NCBI GenBank assembly: GCA_964496705.1
Contig: CAZCBJ010000013.1
Location: 1-36,879 of the forward strand
Direction: 5' to 3'
Source: CAZCBJ01 sp964496705
GTDB lineage: Bacteria > Chloroflexota > Anaerolineae > Anaerolineales > Anaerolineaceae
DNA: 36,879 bases
Position numbers and translations under genes: made by a program. Below are positions 1 through 9,502 of the stretch, piece by piece; within the stretch, counting starts at the first letter, position 1; each line of letters begins with the position of its first letter. Below the pieces are notes generated by a model that did no database searches, was not told the origin of the DNA, and worked only from the letters and a program-made list of their open reading frames with translations.

Positions 1-1
1 C

Positions 2-2488
2 CGATTGGATCCTGCATATTTAGAGGCTCACCAGTTAAGAGCTGAGGTATCCGAAGGTGTAGATTCACAGGCACATAAGGAATCGGCAGGTGTTGTATAC
101 GCCTTAAGTGGAGAAATAGGCAACCAGGATCAGATACCTGATTGGAGCCTGATGGTTCGTGCTGCGCTTAGGGCTCAATCGGCTGGACTGGTGGATGAAT
201 GCGAGAATTTAATACATCAGGCGCTGGTCGAGGAACCCCAGAATGTTCTGGTTGCCTTTTATCATGCCGTTATTGCGATGAAAAGAAAGGAAGAAAGTAC
301 TCTGGTCAGGTTGGCGCAGCTTTACCATGAACGCTGGCCAGAATGTTTGGCTTTCCAGTTGTGGTTGGCTGAAGCTGAAATGGCTGCAGGCAATGAGAGC
401 AAAGGGGTGGCATTGATGCATCAATGTGCCGCTAGCGATACTACAGCCCGGGTCCCTGCATTGATCTGGGGCGAAAATTTTCGGTATTCGCCCTTATGGC
501 CGGATAACCTGTCCATCCAGTTTGACCTTGCCATCCCTGGTGAAGTGGCAGGAAAACTTGGCTGGAATCAACTCGCAGCCGGTGAACCTGTCATCCAATC
601 CGACATCAGCGAGGTGAAAGCGGAAAGCCCGTCATCTGGAGAAATTGAGCCTGATGCAGAAACAGAAACCAACAACCCATCTGATTCTGAACAGGAGGTA
701 CAGGCTGTTTCGGTAGGGGTTGGGGTCGAAGCATCCAAACCTGCGACACACCAAGGCCGGGGATCTGTATCTCGTCGGGAGCCGAAAGCCAGCCAGGAAG
801 CAGTACGCAGCGCCGAGGAGGTATTTGAGAAAGTTGCCAAACGGGTTCACAAACCCGGAATGGGTAAGGCGGATGGCCGTTTTCCCATGTACGTAATATT
901 TTCTTCCCGAATTGGATTGGATGCGAAGTACGGCGAACAAACCACCAATATTATTTGCCGAGAATTGAACAGTTTGAGGGATGTTGTGCGTAGGCGTAAT
1001 GGTTGGGGAGCGTTGGTATTCTTCCCGGATGATCCGGCTTGCACAGCTCTGCTAGGCTTGAATTCGGTTGAGAGTCAAGATGCCTGGAAATTTAAACTGG
1101 CTTTGGCGGATTTAGATGAAGCCCTGGCTCGGAAGGGCGAAAGAATTGGTGCAGTCTTGATTGTTGGTGGATCCGATGTGGTACCTTTTCATCGGCTGCC
1201 CAATCCTACCGAGGATGCAGATGAAGAAGTGTTGTCTGACAATCCATACAGCACTTTGGATTCTAATTATTTTATTCCTGAGTGGCCTGTGGGACGTTTG
1301 CCAGGAGAAGCGGGAAAGGATGCTGGACTCATATTATCCCAAATTCGATCCCTGGTGTCTTACCACGCCAATTTCGCTCAGCGCGATAACTGGTTGCGCC
1401 GTGTCGCTTACTATCTCAACCCATTTCGATATATACAAAAGGCGTTTCGCCCTAAGATTACACCCGGGAGCGCAAAAAATTTTGGTTACACTGCTTCAGT
1501 ATGGCGGCGGTCATCGATGGCTGTCTTCCGCCAAATTGGCGAACCAGCCAATCTGCTGGCATCACCTCCGCTATTATCCGGCTCCTTCAGGAATGATAAA
1601 TTGGCTAAATCGAATCTGGCTTATTTCAATTTGCACGGCCTGGAAGACAGTGAAAATTGGTATGGCCAACGCGATCTGAGCGAACCAACAGCTGGGGTGG
1701 ATTATCCGGTTGCTTTGACACCGGGGGATGTGGGCCGTAATAACCGCACCGCTCAGGTTGTCTTCAGTGAGGCGTGTTACGGAGCGCATGTCGAAGGAAA
1801 GACTGAGGACCAATCACTAGCGTTGAAATTCCTGGGAATGGGAAGCCTGATTTATGTTGGATCGACCTGTATCTCCTATGGCTCAATCAACACACCATTA
1901 ATCGGGGCTGATTTTGTCGCGTTTGTCTTCTGGCGTTGTTTGCGAGACGGATATCCGGCAGGAGAAGCGCTTGTGCTGGCCAAGGTTGCGTTGGCGCGAG
2001 AAATGAATAAAAGGCAAGGCTACCTGGATGGCGAGGATCAAAAGACGTTGATCTCGTTTGTATTGTATGGTGATCCGCTGGTCAGCGGTAATCTGATACA
2101 GGTTCGTTCCAAGGCTCGCCCTCGAGCCAAAGAACGATTGACGCCCACTTTGGTTTGCGACCAAGAGGAAACCCCAAATGCCAAAGGAAAGATTTCCAGT
2201 GAAGTGCTGCGGGAGGTCAAGCAGATGGTGGAACCATATCTGCCTGGGATGAATGATGTTCAAGTCTCCATCACCCGGCAGCAACCAATCAACGATCCTA
2301 AGGCTCGCGAAAATCAAAAACCTGCCAAAACAGTCAATCCATCTGAAGCCAAACCAGCCAATGCGAATGGGCGGGTGGTTGTCACAATCTGCAAAACCAT
2401 TCAGTTTGCCCAACATACCCATAAGCATTATGTGCGGGTGACATTGAATGCCGAAGGCAAGGCAGTCAAGATGGCACTTTCTCGATGA
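2..2488 (+). CDS. TPR plus gingipain-like (peptidase C25) caspase-fold protein, 5' partial
   Basis: The reading frame is open to the left edge, so the true start is probably outside the window; a TTG at position 5 is only the first possible start. Numbering from that TTG, the first 150 residues look like helical TPR-type repeats. Residues 200-270 are a low-complexity, acidic and Ser/Pro/Gln-rich linker. Residues 285-690 resemble the peptidase C25 (gingipain) caspase-like fold. The likely catalytic dyad is His544 in NLHGLEDSENWYG and Cys591 in FSEACYGAH, and the segment GSDVVPFHRLPNP is also typical of the family. The last 130 residues form a separate tail of unknown role. C25-type proteins are cysteine peptidases of clan CD. 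The substrate, and whether this protein is secreted, cannot be judged without the N-terminus. The stop codon abuts the stop of the convergent membrane gene. Confidence 0.75.
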   Translation, partial: RLDPAYLEAHQLRAEVSEGVDSQAHKESAGVVYALSGEIGNQDQIPDWSLMVRAALRAQSAGLVDECENLIHQALVEEPQNVLVAFYHAVIAMKRKEESTLVRLAQLYHERWPECLAFQLWLAEAEMAAGNESKGVALMHQCAASDTTARVPALIWGENFRYSPLWPDNLSIQFDLAIPGEVAGKLGWNQLAAGEPVIQSDISEVKAESPSSGEIEPDAETETNNPSDSEQEVQAVSVGVGVEASKPATHQGRGSVSRREPKASQEAVRSAEEVFEKVAKRVHKPGMGKADGRFPMYVIFSSRIGLDAKYGEQTTNIICRELNSLRDVVRRRNGWGALVFFPDDPACTALLGLNSVESQDAWKFKLALADLDEALARKGERIGAVLIVGGSDVVPFHRLPNPTEDADEEVLSDNPYSTLDSNYFIPEWPVGRLPGEAGKDAGLILSQIRSLVSYHANFAQRDNWLRRVAYYLNPFRYIQKAFRPKITPGSAKNFGYTASVWRRSSMAVFRQIGEPANLLASPPLLSGSFRNDKLAKSNLAYFNLHGLEDSENWYGQRDLSEPTAGVDYPVALTPGDVGRNNRTAQVVFSEACYGAHVEGKTEDQSLALKFLGMGSLIYVGSTCISYGSINTPLIGADFVAFVFWRCLRDGYPAGEALVLAKVALAREMNKRQGYLDGEDQKTLISFVLYGDPLVSGNLIQVRSKARPRAKERLTPTLVCDQEETPNAKGKISSEVLREVKQMVEPYLPGMNDVQVSITRQQPINDPKARENQKPAKTVNPSEAKPANANGRVVVTICKTIQFAQHTHKHYVRVTLNAEGKAVKMALSR

Positions 2489-3235
2489 TCAGAACCTGCG
2501 GATTTGCTGATTATTATCACTAGAGTTCCTCGGCCTGGCTGTCACACCCAGGCGGTGGTACGTCGCTTCGACCCTGCCTGAGTCTATCTCTTCGTCCATG
2601 TCGTCTTGTTGTATGTCTGGGCGCACCGAGAGGTTTGGCCGTGTAGATAAAGGTCTCAGATTGGGTCTGTAGGGATTGGCTGCAGGGGCGATGGAACGAC
2701 CCTGAAGATGATTTGAGCGCTGTGGACGATTTCCCCACAAGAAATGCTCGCCAGCTGTGATGACTGCACCGATGATCAATACTCGTATCACCCATACCAT
2801 CAAAGCCACAAAAACCGGAATCACGTGAAGAAGAGTTGTGTCGGGGATAATTGCAGTCGATTTCAGGTTATGGGTTGCGATGGCCATGGAAACTCCCCAC
2901 CAAGTCAGGATGGCGTTCATACTGGCAGCCAAAATCCAGGCTCCGAATAGGTACCAGACCTCTTTTGGCTCTTCGGTACCGGTCTGTGAGGTGAACATAC
3001 GAGCGATACCAGCAAAATCAATACCACAAAAAGCAATGGATAAAATGGTTGCCCACTTTATACCCATGAAACGTAGTTCGCCCAATAGATCTTCCAGAGC
3101 AAAGCTTGTCGTTGAATAATTGAAAGCCTCGAAGGCCAACAGGGCGATCAGAATGATGAGAGCGAACACGGTGAACGGATTAACATTCAAACGGCGCATA
3201 CGAGTAGAATAGTTAGGAGGAATTATCCGGTGCAT
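2489..3235 (-). CDS. Membrane protein of unknown function, 248 aa
   Basis: I do not recognise a family. The N-terminal 165 residues contain about four hydrophobic segments (roughly residues 18-38, 58-80, 93-118 and 133-160), so this is an integral membrane protein. The last 80 residues are polar, rich in Arg, Pro and Asn, and probably a disordered cytoplasmic tail. The start codon is preceded by a strong AAGGAG ribosome binding site. The gene has its own near-consensus promoter, divergent from alaS, and its stop directly abuts the stop of the C25-like gene. No catalytic motif was seen. Confidence 0.7.
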   Translation of the reverse strand: MHRIIPPNYSTRMRRLNVNPFTVFALIILIALLAFEAFNYSTTSFALEDLLGELRFMGIKWATILSIAFCGIDFAGIARMFTSQTGTEEPKEVWYLFGAWILAASMNAILTWWGVSMAIATHNLKSTAIIPDTTLLHVIPVFVALMVWVIRVLIIGAVITAGEHFLWGNRPQRSNHLQGRSIAPAANPYRPNLRPLSTRPNLSVRPDIQQDDMDEEIDSGRVEATYHRLGVTARPRNSSDNNQQIRRF

Positions 3236-3273
3236 TATGACTCCTTTCTAGGTTTCGTGGCAGGTTCATTCTG

Positions 3274-3303
3274 ATTATAGAATAAATGTTCTATATTTGT
3301 CAA
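3274..3303 (-). promoter_or_regulatory. Sigma-70 promoter for the 248-aa membrane gene
   Basis: On the minus strand there is a perfect -35 box TTGACA (3303-3298) and a perfect -10 box TATAAT (3279-3274) separated by 18 bases. It lies about 40 bases upstream of the start codon of the membrane gene. The -35 box overlaps that of the alaS promoter on the other strand. Confidence 0.7.
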
Positions 3304-3325
3304 GGTCTTGTGTATCGCGTATAAT
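3297..3325 (+). promoter_or_regulatory. Sigma-70 promoter for alaS
   Basis: TTGTCA (3297-3302) and a perfect TATAAT (3320-3325) are separated by 17 bases. They lie 35 bases upstream of the alaS ATG, which has a GAGGTG ribosome binding site. The -35 box shares six bases with the minus-strand TTGACA, so the two promoters probably compete for RNA polymerase. Confidence 0.75.
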
Positions 3326-3359
3326 TCGCCATCGGAAAATTTGAAGATGAGGTGAATAG

Positions 3360-6102
3360 ATGGGCAAACCGATAACCGGGGCTGAGATACGGCAAAGTTA
3401 CATCGAATTTTTCTTGGAACGGGGGCACACATTTGTGCATTCCTCTTCACTGGTTCCCGGAGGGGACCAAACCTTGCTGTTCACAAATGCAGGGATGGTG
3501 CAATTTAAGGATGTTTTTCTTGGGACCGATCAACGTGGTTATAAGCGAGCAGCCAATTCACAAAAATGCATGCGTGTGGCCGGAAAGCACAACGATTTGG
3601 ACGATGTTGGTCGAGATGACACGCACCACACTCTCTTTGAAATGCTTGGGAACTGGTCGTTCGGTGATTATTATAAAAAAGAAGCAATTTCGTGGGCCTG
3701 GGAGTTGCTCACTCAAGTATGGGGTTTGGATGGAAAGCATTTATGGGCAACCTGTTTCAGGGATGAAAATAATGCGATACCCACAGATGAAGAAGCCGCA
3801 GCTTGTTGGCGGCAACAGCCAGGCATGCAACCAGAACGTGTGCTATATTTTGGGCGCAAAGAAAATTTCTGGGAAATGGCCGAAACCGGCCCTTGTGGTC
3901 CTTGCAGTGAGATTCACATGGATCTTGGAGTGGAATTCTGTAATAAGAAAGGGGAGCCTGGCCATGTTTGCCAGGTGAATGGCGATTGCCGCCGATTTGT
4001 TGAATTATGGAATCTGGTTTTTATCCAATATAATCGCAGCGGACCAGAGAATCTAGAGCCTTTGCCTGCCACGCACGTGGACACAGGAATGGGATTGGAA
4101 AGGGTCGTTTCGGTGATTCAAGGGGTTTACTCCAATTACCGAACTGATTTACTCATGCCGCTCATGGAGACTGTGCGCGAGATGACAGGGCACACCCACG
4201 AAGAGCGTGACGCGGATATCACTCCCTACCGGGTGATCGCAGATCATGGCCGGGCAGCGGCGTTCCTGATTGCAGATGGGGTGGTGCCGGGCAATACAGG
4301 TCGTAATTATGTTTGCCGGATGATCATCCGGCGAGCGGCGCGTTTTGGCAGCCTGATTGGTCTGGAGCAACCTTTCCTGGCTCGCGTTGCAGACACGGTG
4401 ATCACTAACTATGGAGATTTCTATCCCGAATTACGCCGCAACCGTACTGCTATCCTGGCCAACTTGACCCGCGAAGAAGAACGTTTTCGGCGCACTCTGG
4501 AAGAAGGGGTGAGCCGATTAGATGAATTGTTGATGGAGGTCAAGGCGTCCGGCCAAAATGTTTTAAACGGTAACGAGGCTTTTGAATTATATGCCACGCA
4601 TGGCCTTCCATTGGAAATAACCAAAGACATCGCGCGCGAACAAGGTCTGGACGTGGAGGAAGCCGGCTTTCGCCTGGCCATGGAAGAACACCGTATGGTC
4701 TCTGGCGCTGGCAAAGCCTTTGGTCCGCTGGGTGGAGAGGATGTCGAAATTTACCGCGAAATCCTATCCACAATTCTCCAAACCGGGAAATTAAACGCGA
4801 ATGAAATCGGTTACGATCCATATGATCACCTGGAGGTTAAAGGTGAGGTATTGGCCCTACTGAAAGATGGAGTCGCAGTCAACCAGGTCAACGAAGGGGA
4901 TTATGTCGAAGTAATTCTGCCAGAAACCTGTTTTTATATTGAAGCTGGGGGGCAGGTCTCTGACCAGGGATTGATCTATGCAAGTGCGGAATCTGCATGG
5001 AAGATTTCCATTACTGACATGCGCAGACCTGCCGCAGGGATGATCGTTCATATCGGTAAGGTGGTATGCGGTACTCCCAAGGTTGGAGATGAGGCGGTTG
5101 CCAGAGTTGATGCGCAGCGACGGCGCGACATCATGCGCAACCATACTGCCACACACCTGCTGCACGCGCAGCTACAGAAAGTTTTGGGCGAGCATGCGCG
5201 GCAAGCAGGCTCGCTGGTGGCGCCTGATCGTTTGCGGTTTGATTTCACCCATCAGCAGGCGATGACCGGACAAGAACTGGAAAACGTGGAAGCAGGCGTC
5301 AACCAGGAGATCCTGGCTGATTTCGCTTTAAGCATTCGCACCCGAACATTATCCGAAGCTATGGCAGAAGGCGCGATGGCTTTATTCGGTGAAAAGTATA
5401 GCGAGCAGGTGCGTACCGTAACTATCGGTGGNNNNNNNNNNGGAGCGCATTTCTTTCGAGTTATGCGGTGGCACGCATGTCGAGGAGACGGCCGATATTG
5501 GATTGTTTGTTATTGTCAGTGAAGGAAGCGCTGCGGCGGGGGTGCGCAGGATCGAAGCGGTAACCGGCAGGGCAGCATACGAAGTGATTCATAAGCGAAT
5601 GTCTGCTCTCAAGCGGGCGGGGACTCTGTTAAATTCAAGCCCGGAGGAGGTGCCGGATCGTGTCGAGGTATTGTCAAATGAAATTGAATCGATGCGAAAA
5701 CAGAACCAGAGGATGCACGAGGAAATAATAGCCGTAGAGTTTAAGGGAAAGATGGAAAATGTACCTTTGGTGAGTGGGATACCCGTTCTTGTGGCTGTCT
5801 TACCACAAACTGACGCGGATACGATGCGTCAGATGGCTGACCGATACCGGCAGAAATTTCCCAGCAGCGTTCTGGTTTTGGGAAGTGAAATCGAAGGAAA
5901 ACCCCTAGTCATCGCGGCGGTCACTGAGGATTTGATAAATCGAGGACTACATGCTGGTGAATTGGTCAGAGAAGTCGCTCAGGTTTTGGGCGGCAGCGGC
6001 GGCGGACGACCCACACTGGCTCAGGCTGGCGGAAAAGATGCCAGCAAGCTTAAGGATGCACTGGAGAGGGTCCTTCCCCTAATTGAGGCAAAACTAAAGT
6101 AA
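3360..6102 (+). CDS. alaS: Alanine--tRNA ligase (sequence interrupted by an N gap)
   Basis: This is alanyl-tRNA synthetase, which charges tRNA-Ala in the cytoplasm. The N-terminal class II catalytic core (residues 1-250) includes FVHSSSLVPGGDQTLLFTNA and GPCGPCSEIH. The editing domain has NHTATHLLH before the gap and CGGTH after it, which together supply its zinc-binding residues. The C-terminal C-Ala domain has the glycine-rich GGSGGGRPTLAQAGG. The upstream part reads in one frame to position 5431 and the downstream part resumes in another frame from 5443. Ten Ns separate them, so this is a scaffolding gap of unknown true length rather than a biological frameshift. To join the frames, the real gap length must be a multiple of three. 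Total length of about 915 residues fits the family (about 875-900). Confidence 0.97.
5432..5441. other. Assembly gap (10 Ns) inside alaS
   Basis: Ten undetermined bases lie between VRTVTIG and ERISFELCGGTH of AlaS. The literal length of ten would shift the frame, so it is a placeholder. In AlaS homologues only a few residues separate these motifs, so the missing stretch is probably short. Confidence 0.95.
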
Positions 6103-6116
6103 ATCAAACGTTGGAC

Positions 6117-6248
6117 TCATCCAGGCTGAGTAGTATGGATGATCCTTTCATGCTTTTTGATGGTCATCAGATCGGTAAAGGTAACCGGGTAGTTTGCAAC
6201 CATGCCCTCCAGATGCTCTAGAATTTGAAAATTGACATCCGAAAAGTT
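6117..6248 (-). pseudogene. Possible remnant of a gene 3' end (deacetylase-like tail?)
   Basis: The minus strand of the alaS-isomerase spacer holds an open stretch of 43 codons ending in TGA at 6119-6117 and closed upstream by TGA at 6251-6249. The peptide contains ILEHLEGMVANYPVTFTDL, which looks like real protein and faintly recalls the C-terminal helix and strand of polysaccharide deacetylases. There is no start codon with a ribosome binding site, and the stretch overlaps the -35 box of the next operon. It could equally be chance. No other gene is seen in this 233-base spacer. Confidence 0.2.
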
Positions 6249-6260
6249 TCATGCTACCAT
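6232..6260 (+). promoter_or_regulatory. Likely promoter of the arabinose-type operon
   Basis: A perfect TTGACA (6232-6237) and TACCAT (6255-6260, four of six bases) are separated by 17 bases. They lie 75 bases upstream of the isomerase ATG, whose ribosome binding site is AGGAG. Confidence 0.55.
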
Positions 6261-6335
6261 TTTCTCAAAGCATAATCCAGCCAGCTTTTCCCACAAAATC
6301 AGAAATACGATCCCAATTTTTGCAGGAGTAAAAAC

Positions 6336-7766
6336 ATGAACCCCGTTACATTTGGTGTCATCATTGGCAACCGCGGTTTCTTTCCGGATCACCTTTGCGC
6401 GACCGGACGAAAAACTATTTTAAGGGTGTTGGAGCAAGAGGGGATTCGGGCGATCATCTTGGATGAAAGTGTTTCGAAATACGGAAGCATTGTCAGCCTT
6501 GATGATTCGCGCCAATGTGCAGAATTGTTCAAACAACATCGTGATGAAATTGATGGCATCTTGGTCACTTTACCCAATTTTGGCGAAGAACGAGCGATCG
6601 CCAATGCCCTGCGCTGGTCTGAGTTGGATGTGCCGGTGTTGATCCACGCGTTTCCAGATCAAATGGGGAAGATGACGATTTCAGACCGCCGCGATTCGTT
6701 TTGCGGAAAGATGTCCACCTGTAATAATTTGATGCAATATGGGATTAAGTATTCTCTGACAACTTTGCACACGGTTGATCCAGAGAGTGAAAGCTTTTTA
6801 AGTGATTTGCGCAAGTTTGCTGCAACCTGCCGGGTGGTGCGCGGCTTACGCTCAGCCAGAGTGGGCGTCATCGGTGCGCGGCCAGCAGCATTCAATACCG
6901 TGCGTTTTAGTGAAAAGTTACTTGAACGGGCCGGCATCTCCGTGGAAACTTTGGATTTATCCGAGGTGCTGGGTCGAGCGGCTCGACTGAAGGCGGATGA
7001 CCCCAAGCTGAAAACAAAGTTAGAAGAAATGGGTGTCTATGTCAATTCGAAGGGTGTACCCAATGAGGCGATGATTCGCATGGCAAAGCTGGGTGTGGTT
7101 ATCGATGGCTGGATGGCAGACAACGCCCTGGTTGCGAGTGCCATACAATGCTGGACCGCTTTGGAGGAGTTCTATGGTGTGGTACCTTGCACTTTGATGA
7201 GCATGATGAGCAATCGTCTCATTCCCAGTGCGTGCGAAACCGACATCACCGGAGTGATTGGCATGTATGCCATGCTGCTAGCCTCCGGCAAAGCAAGTGC
7301 GATTGTTGACTGGAATAACAATTATGCAGATGATCCCGACAAGGGCGTCATTTTCCATTGTTCAAACCTACCCAAGGATTTATTTGTTACGGAGAGCGTC
7401 TCAGTGGAAGACGCGCCCAAGATGGATTATCAGGCAATTATTGCCGGAACTGTAGGCAAAGAGAATACCTTCGGTACGGTGGTTGGGCGCTTGCGAGCTG
7501 TTCCTTTCACCTACTGCCGAGTGGCAACCGATGATTTCAAAGGCGCCGTAACTGCATATCTCGGCGAGGGCGAATTGACCAATGACCCCTTAAAAACCTT
7601 CGGGGGTTATGGGGTGGTGAAAATTAACCACTTCCAGCAACTGTTAACCTATATCTGCCAGAACGGTTTTGAGCACCACGTGGCAGTCAATCCGGCTTTG
7701 GTTGCTGATTCGGTTTATGAAGCATTCACCCGGTATTTAGGCTGGAGCGTCTATTACCACAAATAA
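6336..7766 (+). CDS. L-fucose/L-arabinose isomerase family protein (COG2407-like), probable pentose isomerase
   Basis: The 476-residue protein belongs to the fucose/arabinose isomerase superfamily, which interconverts aldoses and ketoses with a divalent metal in the cytoplasm. The metal site is visible: Glu in ACETDITG, Asp in AIVDWNNNYAD and the His pair in GFEHHVAVNP near the C-terminus. The N-terminal half has Rossmann-like features (FGVIIGNRGFF, VGVIGARPAAF). It does not resemble classical AraA (about 500 aa) and is shorter than FucI (about 590 aa). The following genes encode a ribulokinase and an L-ribulose-5-phosphate 4-epimerase, so L-arabinose to L-ribulose is the most likely reaction. 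L-fucose, D-arabinose or another sugar remains possible. The AGGAG ribosome binding site supports the ATG start. First gene of the operon. Confidence 0.82.
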   Translation: MNPVTFGVIIGNRGFFPDHLCATGRKTILRVLEQEGIRAIILDESVSKYGSIVSLDDSRQCAELFKQHRDEIDGILVTLPNFGEERAIANALRWSELDVPVLIHAFPDQMGKMTISDRRDSFCGKMSTCNNLMQYGIKYSLTTLHTVDPESESFLSDLRKFAATCRVVRGLRSARVGVIGARPAAFNTVRFSEKLLERAGISVETLDLSEVLGRAARLKADDPKLKTKLEEMGVYVNSKGVPNEAMIRMAKLGVVIDGWMADNALVASAIQCWTALEEFYGVVPCTLMSMMSNRLIPSACETDITGVIGMYAMLLASGKASAIVDWNNNYADDPDKGVIFHCSNLPKDLFVTESVSVEDAPKMDYQAIIAGTVGKENTFGTVVGRLRAVPFTYCRVATDDFKGAVTAYLGEGELTNDPLKTFGGYGVVKINHFQQLLTYICQNGFEHHVAVNPALVADSVYEAFTRYLGWSVYYHK

Positions 7767-7794
7767 TCCGGAGTGATGGTTCCGGGAGAAAACG

Positions 7795-9477
7795 ATGGCA
7801 GTAGAGAAATTTGTCATCGGTGTTGATTTTGGCACCGAATCTGGACGAGCACTTCTCGTCAATGTGAAAGACGGTCAGGAAATAGCGTCGGCAGTGCATC
7901 GATATTCAAACGGTGTCATTGATGAAACACTACCTGATTCAGACATCAAACTGGAGCCAGATTGGGCGCTTCAAGATCCGGGTGATTATCTTGAGACTCT
8001 TCGAACAGTAATCCCAGCTGTTTTGAAAGCTAGTGGAACAGCACCCGAAACGGTCATTGGTTTGGGTATTGATTTTACGGCTTGCACGATGATGCCTACC
8101 AAAAAAGACGGCACACCTTTATGTTTTCTTTCAGAATGGCGTCATCACCCGCATGCTTGGGTGAAACTCTGGAAACACCATGCAGCCCAACCGGAAGCCA
8201 ACCGGCTCAATCAAATTGCTCGAGAACAGGGACAATCTTTTCTGAATCGGTACGGAGGAAAGATCAGTTCGGAGTGGTTCTTTCCCAAGGTATGGCAAAT
8301 TCTTGATGAAGCGCCGGAAATTTATGCCGCAGCGGATCGCCTTCTGGAAGCAGGTGATTGGGTGGTTTGGATGTTGACAGGTGTTGAGACCCGAAATAGC
8401 TGTGCCGCTGGATATAAAGCTCTTTGGTCCAAGCGGGAAGGATATCCGTCTGATCAATTTCTGGCAGTGCTTGACTCACGGTTGGAGCATGCCATAGACG
8501 AGAAAATGAGTCGAACCATTCTTTCTCAAGGGCGAAAGGCAGGTGGATTGACGCAACAGGCTGCAGCGTGGATTGGGTTGAGACCTGGAACTGCTGTGGC
8601 GGTCGCGAATGTGGATGCGCATGTCTCAGTGCCGGCAGCAGGAATTGTCTATCCGGGCAGTATGGTTATCATCATGGGTACATCCAATTGCCATCTTGTT
8701 ATGGGGACTGACGAAGTTCCGGTGCCAGGTATCTGCGGATTTTGCGAGGATGGGATTGTTCCCGGGTACTTTGGTTACGAAGGTGGACAATCCTGTGTGG
8801 GCGACCATTTTGCCTGGTTCATGGAGAATTGCGTGCCGGCTGCCTATCAGGAAGAAGCAATGTCACGCGATATTGATATCCACACCTTGTTGGAAGAGAG
8901 AGCTGGTAAGATCAGACCAGGTGAAAGCGGTTTGATTGCGCTGGACTGGTGGAACGGAAATCGTAGTGTCCTGGTAGATGCAGAGTTGACCGGCCTGTTA
9001 ATTGGTCAAACTCTGGCGACCAAACCGGAAGATATTTACAGAGCCTTGATAGAATCGACAGCTTTTGGCACCCGAATGATCATCGAAACATTTATTGAGA
9101 ATGGTGTGATTGTGAATGAAATCGTGGCCACTGGTGGATTACCAGACCGCAACAAGCTGTTGATGCAAATTTATGCGGATGTTAGCGGCAAAGAGGTAAA
9201 AATTGCACAATCCAGGCAGGCATCAGCGCTAGGCTCTGCCATGTTTGGGGCTGTTGCTGCCGGTGCAGCGCAGGGCGGTTACGATACAATTATTGAGGCG
9301 GCGCAGGCTATGGCACACCAACGAGAAGAAAAATACATCCCCAATCCGGAGAATGCAAGAATATACAATCGGTTATTCGCTGAATATCAGATGTTGCATG
9401 ACCATTTTGGCCGTGGTGAAAATGATGTGATGAAACGCCTAAAGGCGATCAAAAGCGAAGTGTTGGGTCTGAGATAA
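7795..9477 (+). CDS. araB: Ribulokinase (FGGY family)
   Basis: An FGGY-family carbohydrate kinase, probably phosphorylating L-ribulose to L-ribulose 5-phosphate with ATP in the cytoplasm. The 560-residue length matches ribulokinase, which is longer than most FGGY kinases. Family features are the N-terminal phosphate loop VIGVDFGTESGRALLV, the AraB-like stretch RYGGKISSEWFFPK, the likely catalytic Asp in VANVDAHVSVPAAG, the MGTSNCHLVM segment, and the C-terminal ATP-binding VATGGLPDRNK and ALGSAMFGA. It starts 28 bases after the isomerase stop with a GGGAG ribosome binding site. Other ketose kinases of the family are possible, but length and local motifs favour AraB. Confidence 0.9.
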   Translation: MAVEKFVIGVDFGTESGRALLVNVKDGQEIASAVHRYSNGVIDETLPDSDIKLEPDWALQDPGDYLETLRTVIPAVLKASGTAPETVIGLGIDFTACTMMPTKKDGTPLCFLSEWRHHPHAWVKLWKHHAAQPEANRLNQIAREQGQSFLNRYGGKISSEWFFPKVWQILDEAPEIYAAADRLLEAGDWVVWMLTGVETRNSCAAGYKALWSKREGYPSDQFLAVLDSRLEHAIDEKMSRTILSQGRKAGGLTQQAAAWIGLRPGTAVAVANVDAHVSVPAAGIVYPGSMVIIMGTSNCHLVMGTDEVPVPGICGFCEDGIVPGYFGYEGGQSCVGDHFAWFMENCVPAAYQEEAMSRDIDIHTLLEERAGKIRPGESGLIALDWWNGNRSVLVDAELTGLLIGQTLATKPEDIYRALIESTAFGTRMIIETFIENGVIVNEIVATGGLPDRNKLLMQIYADVSGKEVKIAQSRQASALGSAMFGAVAAGAAQGGYDTIIEAAQAMAHQREEKYIPNPENARIYNRLFAEYQMLHDHFGRGENDVMKRLKAIKSEVLGLR

Positions 9478-9502
9478 AACCTGTCTTGACAAGAGGTGAA
9501 GA

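Noticed and set aside
1161..1679. 172-codon frame inside the C25-like gene
   Set aside because: It is a shadow frame; the motifs and the catalytic dyad belong to the longer overlapping gene.
1898..2428. 176-codon minus-strand frame opposite the C25-like gene
   Set aside because: It lies antisense to a conserved domain, with no ribosome binding site or recognisable motif.
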